Source: an uncultured Syntrophobacterales bacterium
GTDB taxonomy: Bacteria; Desulfobacterota; Syntrophia; Syntrophales; UBA5619
Length of the DNA stretch: 38,668 nt
NCBI GenBank assembly: GCA_903928915.1
Contig: CAIYSL010000082.1
Span: forward strand, 1 to 38,668
Direction of reading: 5' to 3'
Shown in pieces: positions 34,048-38,668 of the stretch. The position numbers and the translations under genes were made by a program. The notes beneath the pieces are model-generated. The model was not told the DNA's origin. It made no database searches and worked only from the letters and a program-made list of their open reading frames with translations. Numbering within the stretch: position 1 is the first letter of the stretch; each line of letters begins with the position of its first letter.

Positions 34048-34684
34048 ACCCGTAGGGGTGCTCACGTGCCACGCTGTTGGCCGCTCGATACTCGGCGGCC
34101 TCTTCGACCGTGGAGAAATCGCCGAGCAGGATCCGGTGCCACACCCCGCGTTCTGCAGTCGAGACGGTTTCCAGCGAGACATCGGACGCCCGGCCCCGCA
34201 GCTCCTCCATGAACAGGAGGGCCTTCTGCTTCTGCTGTTCGGGATAGGCCCGAACCTGGATGGCGTATCGGGCTGGCCGGTCGGCGGGGGAAAAAGCGGC
34301 GGCAGGCGGTTCCCCGGGCGGCGGCACCGGATGCCCCACCGTCTCTTCCGCCGCCAGGATGATGATCCCCCCGCCTCCCTCCCCGGTCGACGGAACCGTG
34401 GGCGCTGCGGCGCCCCACCAGCCCTGCCACCAGGAAAGACCGATCACGCCGAAAATGAGGAGGGCGAGGCCCCAAGAGGGGCGGACGGGAAAGCGACGCC
34501 CCCGTTGCCGATCCGATCCGGCCCCGGTTGCCTCCCGACCGCCCGCATGCGGAGGCGCTGTCCCACTGACGGTCGGGACCATCCGCTCAGGGCAATCATC
34601 CGATTGATCCAGGCCGGCAACCTTGCGATAGAGCCCCTCCAGTTCCCGTTCCAGTTCGCACTCCCGCAGATCTCCCCTCTCCAT
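33965..34684 (-). CDS. Single-pass membrane protein with C-terminal SPOR domain
   Basis: 239 residues. A cytoplasmic N-terminus of about 65 residues (coiled ELERELEGLYRKVAG, then a basic stretch) is followed by one membrane helix at about 69-88 (SWGLALLIFGVIGLSWWQGW), a Pro/Gly-rich linker and a SPOR domain from about 138 (RYAIQVRAYPEQQKQKALLF, WHRILLGDFSTVEEAAEYR). SPOR domains bind denuded glycan at division septa. The C-terminus is Ala/Pro-rich. It is the third gene of the minus-strand set, 39 bp after the J/HTH gene, and overlaps the end of murJ by 83 bp. It probably links a cytoplasmic partner to septal peptidoglycan. Confidence 0.88.
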   Translation of the reverse strand: MERGDLRECELERELEGLYRKVAGLDQSDDCPERMVPTVSGTAPPHAGGREATGAGSDRQRGRRFPVRPSWGLALLIFGVIGLSWWQGWWGAAAPTVPSTGEGGGGIIILAAEETVGHPVPPPGEPPAAAFSPADRPARYAIQVRAYPEQQKQKALLFMEELRGRASDVSLETVSTAERGVWHRILLGDFSTVEEAAEYRAANSVAREHPYGFIQRKYANAPRPAPALRSASAGSPARP

Positions 34685-34723
34685 GGCAGCCTGCCTCTCT
34701 TCGCGACGATGCGGCGACAGCGA

Positions 34724-35371
34724 TCAGAGAAACCCGAGTTTCCGGAGATAGCCGTCCATGACCGGGCCCGCATCCAGCTCCAGGCAGCGGCTGTAGGCCC
34801 GCAGAAACCCTTTCAGGTAGACCAGCGGCGGAAAGCACTCCACCTGCTCCGCCTCGATGGCCTGGAGCGTATCGATCCGGATGTTGGTCCGTTCGGCAAT
34901 CTCTTCCAGCGGTACCTCAAGGACCGTTCTGATCTCCCGCAGATCTGACCCCGCCAGCGTATCCTGCGAAAGGAGACGGCGAATCGCGGGGGTTTGCGCG
35001 ATCCGCTGTTTCAATTCAGCGGACCGCTTGGCAAGAGACGAACCGTTCCTGCCGGCAGCCTGAAACTCGTAGATCGCGATCGGCTCTTTTGTCCTGTCCC
35101 GGAACGTCCCCGCGGCGTCGAGGAGGCCGGCGAGGATCAGGGATTGATCGTACGCCTTCCTGGCCTCGGGATTGATCAGCGTCAGATAGGCCTGCTCGAT
35201 GCAGGAAAGGATCTCCGTCCTCTCCTCCTCCGAGAAGAAGGAGTAACTGGCGAGGGAGTCGTCCTGGTAGAGCGAAAAATTGGCCTTGTAGGCCCGCCGG
35301 ATGTCCAGCGGTCCGGCGTCGGGCGGAATTTCCAGGACCTCGTAGTAATTCTGCTCGTTGAACGGTTTCAT
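34724..35371 (-). CDS. J-like domain (no HPD) fused to RodZ-type HTH_25
   Basis: 215 residues from ATG 35371, or 222 from GTG 35392, which directly abuts the upstream stop. Residues 4-75 read as a J domain (NYYEVLEIPPDAGPLDIRRA, ending INPEARKAYD), but the HPD tripeptide needed to stimulate DnaK is replaced by QDD (YQDDS). From about 140, LREIRTVLEVPLEEIAERTN through FPPLVYLKGFLRAYSRCLEL is the RodZ-like HTH_25 domain, which in RodZ binds MreB rather than only DNA. There is no membrane helix, unlike RodZ. Placed between a MinD-like ATPase and a SPOR protein, it looks like a cytoplasmic adaptor. The function is inferred only from domains and order. Confidence 0.85.
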   Translation of the reverse strand: MKPFNEQNYYEVLEIPPDAGPLDIRRAYKANFSLYQDDSLASYSFFSEEERTEILSCIEQAYLTLINPEARKAYDQSLILAGLLDAAGTFRDRTKEPIAIYEFQAAGRNGSSLAKRSAELKQRIAQTPAIRRLLSQDTLAGSDLREIRTVLEVPLEEIAERTNIRIDTLQAIEAEQVECFPPLVYLKGFLRAYSRCLELDAGPVMDGYLRKLGFL

Positions 35372-35392
35372 GGCCGATGCTCTTGCCCGCAC

Positions 35393-36406
35393 TCAGTCTG
35401 CGCCCCCGTGCAGGCGCCGCTCGGCCTCCTTATTTGCCGGCAGCAGGCTGCGGCAACATTCCCGCAGGTCGAGGGCGGTCTGCGTGTAGGGATACAGTTC
35501 GATGAAGGGTGTCCGCTTGCAGATCGCGCTATGCACGCGGTCGTCAAACCCGACATTACCGATATGCTCCATCCGCAGGGCGAGATGTTTCGAGATGATC
35601 TTGCAGATCAGGGCGCCGATGCTGTGGTTGTCCTGCTTCCGCAGCTGATTCAGGACCAGCCTGAAATGGAGGCTTCCCAGTTCCTGCTGGAGGAGGCTGC
35701 CCTTTTCCGGGTCGAGTTCCCCCATCACCCGCAGGAGGAGATCGGGGTTGCTGACGATGGCCTTCGGATTTCGCCGCTCCGCCTCATCGGCCAGTGCCTT
35801 GAAATCGTACGTCTTGAGGACGTGGTGGATCTTGCGGAAATAGACGGAGCGGATCAGGCGGTAGATATTCTCTATCGATGTCGGTTCGGGGGTGGTAATG
35901 AATACCCCCGTCTGCGAAATCAGGAAAAAATCGATCGTGTTGAAGGCGGTCCCGGCCCCGAGGTCCAGGAGGATATAGTCATAGGAAAGTCTGGCCACCC
36001 CCCGCAGCACCTTCATCTTCTGTTCGTGGCCGAGGTTGGCCATGTCGAGGTTGTTCATCGCCCCGCTGATCAGAAAGAGGTTGGGGAGGGCGGTGGGGAC
36101 TACTGTTTCCTCGAGCGTGCCGACCCGCCGGTTGATGAAGTCCGCGATGCTCATCGGGGGGTTGGGAATGCCGACGATCGTGTGGAGGTTTGCCGCACCG
36201 AGGTCGACATCGATCAGGAGCGTCCGGTATCCCTGTCTGGCCAACAGAAATCCGAGGCTGCCGGTAAAAAAACTCTTACCGGTTCCCCCCTTCCCGCCGC
36301 CGATGGGCCATATCTGGGATACGGGACTCGCCATGCCGTTTGCCGGTTCAGCCACCCCCTGCCCGCTGCGTCCCCTGCCGAAAACGATGGATACCTGCCG
36401 CACCAT
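35393..36406 (-). CDS. MinD/FlhG-like P-loop ATPase
   Basis: 337 residues. The deviant Walker A KGGTGKS is at 39-45, with the second active-site lysine at Lys39. TLLIDVDLGAANLHT (63-77) is the A' motif and YDYILLDLGAGT at about 143-154 is the switch/Walker B. The body resembles FlhG/FleN and MinD (DLGAANLHTIVGI is the FlhG-style form). A FlhG-type activator domain is not obvious and the C-terminal amphipathic membrane helix of MinD is not clear, so positioning is probably partner-driven. It begins ten residues earlier than most MinD homologs; the ribosome site (CAGGG) sits very close to ATG 36406, so a later start (GTG at about 36355 or ATG 36334) is possible. A strong promoter lies just upstream. 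Confidence 0.9.
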   Translation of the reverse strand: MVRQVSIVFGRGRSGQGVAEPANGMASPVSQIWPIGGGKGGTGKSFFTGSLGFLLARQGYRTLLIDVDLGAANLHTIVGIPNPPMSIADFINRRVGTLEETVVPTALPNLFLISGAMNNLDMANLGHEQKMKVLRGVARLSYDYILLDLGAGTAFNTIDFFLISQTGVFITTPEPTSIENIYRLIRSVYFRKIHHVLKTYDFKALADEAERRNPKAIVSNPDLLLRVMGELDPEKGSLLQQELGSLHFRLVLNQLRKQDNHSIGALICKIISKHLALRMEHIGNVGFDDRVHSAICKRTPFIELYPYTQTALDLRECCRSLLPANKEAERRLHGGAD

Positions 36407-36424
36407 CCCTGCTGAAGCGGCTGA

Positions 36425-36453
36425 AGTATAGGGAGATGAGTCTACTTTGTCAA
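36425..36453 (-). promoter_or_regulatory. Near-consensus sigma-70 promoter of the MinD-like gene set
   Basis: On the minus strand TTGACA (36453-36448), exactly 17 bp, then TATACT (36430-36425). This is the closest match to the sigma-70 consensus in the window. The start would be near 36418, leaving only about 12 nt before ATG 36406. Confidence 0.8.
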
Positions 36454-36459
36454 GTTATT

Positions 36460-36469
36460 TAACTAGTTA
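36460..36469. promoter_or_regulatory. Perfect 10-bp palindrome beside the MinD-like promoter
   Basis: TAACTAGTTA lies 6 bp upstream of the -35 hexamer in an AT-rich patch that stands out from the GC-rich surroundings. It could be an operator or an upstream element contact. Only one site is seen. Confidence 0.35.
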
Positions 36470-36644
36470 TTCACCAAGTCGGTAATCACTGCCTTCCCCC
36501 GGGGCGGGCCCGTGAGAATCTCGAGGCGCTGCCCCTCAAGGGGAAGCGATCATCCGGTCCCGCCGGACTGAATCCGGCCCGGCCGGACATTGTCCTCTGG
36601 GGCAGGACAGATATGCCCCCCACCACCCATTCTTCTCGGCTTCT

Positions 36645-37160
36645 GCCATTGCCAGCGGAACGTTCCAGACGAACCTCCTGGCACTGAACGCGGCAGTCGA
36701 AGCGGCCCGGGCCGGGGAAGCGGGGGCGGGGTTTGCGGTCGTGGCCGATGAGGTCCGCAACCTGGCAATGCGGGCCGCCGAGGCGGCCGGGAATACCTCC
36801 GGACTGATGGGCGATATCGTGACCAAGGTGAAGGCCGGGGAAAGGTTGGTGGAGGCGACCAACAGCGCCTTCAAGCAGGTGGGGACGAGCTCCGAAAAAG
36901 TCGTCGTGCTGATGGGGGAAATTGCCGCCGCTTCGCAGGAGCAGTACCAGGGTATCGAGCAGGTCAACCGAGCAGTCGTGGAAATGAACGGTGCAACGCA
37001 GCAGAACGCGGCCAGCGCCGAGGAACTCGCCGCAGCCGTGGCGACGTTCAAGACAAGCCATCAGGGCTTCAACGATTCGCCAGGCCGCAAGAGGCCGCGC
37101 AGAGGCGGTGCGACTCCCGTCGCGCTTCCGGCGCCGACGTTATCCGCCCATGCTCTTTAG
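36645..37160 (+). pseudogene. Remnant of a methyl-accepting chemotaxis protein, signalling tip onward
   Basis: The frame reads [20 protein letters not shown] (from 36663), then [20 protein letters not shown]: the highly conserved CheA/CheW-binding hairpin tip of chemoreceptors. The descending coiled coil ([18 protein letters not shown]) and a basic tail follow, ending at a TAG at 37160. Everything before the tip (sensor, membrane helices, HAMP, ascending helix) is absent. Upstream the same frame is open to a TGA at 36513 but is not receptor-like and has no ATG. The only early start, GTG 36741, would begin inside the tip. I therefore call it a 5'-truncated gene. The Cache-domain gene just downstream may be a relative or replacement. 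Confidence 0.75.
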
Positions 37161-37335
37161 CCGGTTCCCGGGAGCTGCAGGAGGGAGTCACGCAGTGGTT
37201 GTCCGGGAAACAGTTCAGAAACGAACGGGGGGATAACCGCTGATAGAAATGGCAGCTCAGCGGGGAAACGGATAGCGGACAATCCGAACGGCCGGTGGAG
37301 AATTCCGGCCATACTTGATAACAGGGAGGTAGGCA

Positions 37336-37797
37336 ATGAAACAGAAGTTGACGATCATGGTAGCGGTTCTCTTCTTCGGAATGGTTTGCACTGCGCAAGC
37401 GGCGGGAACGATGGACGATGCGAAGGCGCTGGTGGACAAGGCCCTGGCGTTTATCAAGGCCAACGGACTGGAGAAGGCCATCGCGGAAGTCAACGGCAAC
37501 CCCAAGGGTCAGTTGAGCAAGGACGACATCTACTTAGTGATTCAGGATTTCAAGGGCGTGGTCCTGGCGCACGGCGGCAACCCCAAGCTCGTGGGGCAGA
37601 ACCACTGGGATGTGAAGGACCCTTCAGGAAAATATTTCGTGAGGGAACTGGTCGAAGTTGCCAAGACCAAGAGCGGCGGCGGCCCGGTGGACCTGGTCTG
37701 GACCAACCCCGCGACCAAGAAGGTCCAGCCCAAGACCAACTTCGTCAAGAAGATCGAAGGCAAGGATATCATGGTGATGGCGGGCATCTTCAAATAG
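37336..37797 (+). CDS. Secreted single-Cache (sCache_2) domain protein
   Basis: 153 residues. The signal peptide MKQKLTIMVAVLFFGMVCTAQA is cleaved probably before AGTM. The rest is one small Cache domain: DDAKALVDKALAFIKANGLE, YLVIQDFKGVVLAHGGNPKL, VGQNHWDVKDPSGKYFVREL, and WTNPATKKVQPKTNFVKKI. Cache domains bind small molecules such as organic acids or amino acids, usually as the external part of chemoreceptors or kinases. Here there is no membrane or signalling part, so it is a free periplasmic binding protein. GGGAGGTAGGCA precedes the ATG. A chemoreceptor remnant lies 175 bp upstream, so a joint history in chemotaxis is plausible. A strong hairpin follows the stop. Confidence 0.9.
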   Translation: MKQKLTIMVAVLFFGMVCTAQAAGTMDDAKALVDKALAFIKANGLEKAIAEVNGNPKGQLSKDDIYLVIQDFKGVVLAHGGNPKLVGQNHWDVKDPSGKYFVRELVEVAKTKSGGGPVDLVWTNPATKKVQPKTNFVKKIEGKDIMVMAGIFK

Positions 37798-37811
37798 CGG
37801 CTTTCTCTTCA

Positions 37812-37845
37812 GGCAGCGGGGGAGGAACGGGTCTCCCCCGCTGCC
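37812..37845 (+). terminator. Perfect 13-bp hairpin after the Cache gene
   Basis: GGCAGCGGGGGAG (37812-37824) and CTCCCCCGCTGCC (37833-37845) pair without mismatch around an 8-nt loop, 15 bp after the Cache stop. No T-run follows, so it is more likely an mRNA 3' stabiliser or factor-assisted terminator than a classic intrinsic one. Its left arm repeats the G-rich phrase found at 15988 and 24998. The rest of the 342-bp gap to the next gene holds the tandem repeat and promoter described separately. Confidence 0.6.
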
Positions 37846-38024
37846 CGACGACTGTGCCGTTTGTGCCGGTCGGTATCGACACCCCTTCGGCAGGCGATGT
37901 CCCCATCGAGCCGCATGCTCCTCCCTCTTCCATTCCCTTGCGCACATCGAATACAGAACTATCTGCCCATCTCCAGCAGTTCCCGTCCCGCGCGGGTGCC
38001 GCAGGATGTTCGTTTCGCGGGAAG

Positions 38025-38054
38025 ATGTTTTTCCCGAACATGTTTTTTCCGAAC
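38025..38054 (+). promoter_or_regulatory. Tandem 15-bp direct repeat just upstream of the lipoprotein promoter
   Basis: ATGTTTTTCCCGAAC at 38025-38039 is followed at once by ATGTTTTTTCCGAAC at 38040-38054, differing at one base. The repeat ends 3 bp before the -35 hexamer. The position fits an activator or response-regulator site. The 15-bp period would put the two copies on different faces of the helix unless the DNA is bent. Confidence 0.5.
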
Positions 38055-38057
38055 AGC

Positions 38058-38087
38058 TTGACAATGCCGTAAAAAAGTATATATAAA
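38058..38087 (+). promoter_or_regulatory. Strong promoter of the Ala/Lys-rich lipoprotein gene
   Basis: TTGACA at 38058-38063, with overlapping -10 candidates TATATA (38080), ATATAA (38081) and TATAAA (38082) at spacings of 16, 17 and 18 bp. It sits in a marked AT-rich island, about 45 bp upstream of the start codon. Confidence 0.75.
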
Positions 38088-38139
38088 GACTGGTTTCGTT
38101 CTGCAGAACTAATTGTAATCATTAACAAAGGAGGTATGT

Positions 38140-38668
38140 ATGAAACGTTTTTCGTATGCCCTGTCGTGTTTGCTCGTTCTCGCCTGCGTCCTGGTCTTTA
38201 CCGGTTGCGCGAAACCCCCGGAGGAGGAGCAGAAGGCAGCCAAGGCCGCCATGGATGCCGCCGTAGCAGCGGGCGCGGATAAATACGCCGCCGCCGACCT
38301 GGCCGCCGCCAAGAAATCCTGGGAAACCGCGGAAGCGCAGGTGAAGGACAAGAAGTACAAAGAGGCCAAGGAAGGGTACGTGGCCGCCAAGGCCGCCTTC
38401 GAGAAGGCCGGTGCCGCCGTGGCCGCGGGCAAGAAGGCCGTTGCCGACGAGGCTACCGCCGCGCTGACCGCCCTGGAAGAGGGCTGGGCCGCAGTCGAGG
38501 CCGCCGCCAAGAAGGCCGAAAAGAAGATGAAGGACAAGAAGGCCGAGTGGGAGACCGACGCCAAGGCGTTCGGGGACAGCCTGAAGGCCGCGAAGGATGC
38601 CCTCGCCGCCGATCCGATCGGCGCAAAGGCGAAGGCCGGCGAACTGAAGGCCGCCGTCGAGAAGTGGG
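38140..38668 (+). CDS. Ala/Lys-rich coiled-coil lipoprotein, 3' end outside window
   Basis: 176 codons are visible, with the frame still open at the edge. The lipobox LVFTGC puts the lipidated Cys at 23, after the signal MKRFSYALSCLLVLACV. The mature part is almost wholly Ala, Lys and Glu in heptad-like pattern (ADKYAAADLAAAKKSWETAE, AAKAAFEKAGAAVAAGKKAV), a long alpha-helical rod. This resembles deltaproteobacterial DUF4398-type or Lpp-like lipoproteins that often carry a C-terminal OmpA domain, here unseen. It is probably an abundant envelope-tethering protein: the ribosome site is near perfect (AAAGGAGG) and the promoter strong. Confidence 0.85.
   Translation, partial: MKRFSYALSCLLVLACVLVFTGCAKPPEEEQKAAKAAMDAAVAAGADKYAAADLAAAKKSWETAEAQVKDKKYKEAKEGYVAAKAAFEKAGAAVAAGKKAVADEATAALTALEEGWAAVEAAAKKAEKKMKDKKAEWETDAKAFGDSLKAAKDALAADPIGAKAKAGELKAAVEKW

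Noticed and set aside
36741-37160. A real small gene starting at GTG 36741
   Set aside because: The start would fall inside the chemoreceptor signalling tip, and homologous sequence continues upstream without a start, so truncation is more likely.
38025-38054. Start of a CRISPR array
   Set aside because: Only two adjacent 15-bp copies with no spacers and no cas genes.

Overview
The window is GC-rich bacterial chromosome. It has no rRNA, tRNA, phage, IS transposase or CRISPR array that I can see. The gene content suggests a Desulfobacterota (former Deltaproteobacteria) organism, something like Syntrophia or Geobacteria: a long-form citramalate synthase, Cache-domain and chemoreceptor fragments, an RNase E/G of about 640 residues with a disordered tail, a MinD-like ATPase beside a RodZ-type HTH protein, and many small GC-rich intergenic inverted repeats. 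The taxon is an inference from family content only.

Layout. (1) 1-1526, minus: a UPF0210/PFL protein cut by the window edge and its usual partner, a small ACT-domain protein, separated by a 120-bp MITE-like element. (2) 1725-4691, plus: promoter, Hsp20 chaperone and Lon protease, a proteostasis operon. (3) 4843-7975: an exported VanX-type D-Ala-D-Ala dipeptidase, a CitMHS_2/NhaD-like antiporter and an unrecognised 196-aa partner. (4) 8059-14831: a YbhGFSR-like exporter (HlyD adaptor, two separate ATPases, two ABC-2 permeases). A LOG/TIGR00725 gene flanked by repeat elements lies inside it, and an unrecognised 333-aa protein ends it. (5) 14959-18261: HAD hydrolase, divergent cold-shock protein, short PRPP synthetase and monofunctional biotin ligase. 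(6) 18295-21884: small membrane protein, family 2 glycosyltransferase, then citramalate synthase behind a long leader with an intrinsic terminator and a possible antiterminator. (7) 21906-26829: lipoprotein serine hydrolase, membrane-anchored PLD-like protein, and an NCS2 permease fused to what looks like a GHKL/RsbW-type domain. (8) 26967-34047: Sua5/YciO, RNase E/G, ProC, alpha/beta hydrolase, YggT, DUF167 and MurJ. (9) 33965-36406, minus: a three-gene set of MinD-like ATPase, J-like/RodZ-HTH protein and SPOR membrane protein behind a near-consensus promoter. (10) 36645-38668: a chemoreceptor remnant without a start, a secreted single-Cache protein, and an Ala/Lys-rich lipoprotein running off the window.

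The best candidates for something undescribed are the MinD-like/J-HTH/SPOR cassette, the NCS2-ATPase-like fusion and the cimA leader. The exporter operon with its inserted LOG gene and unknown last gene also merits attention. All functions are read from sequence motifs; no database search was run.
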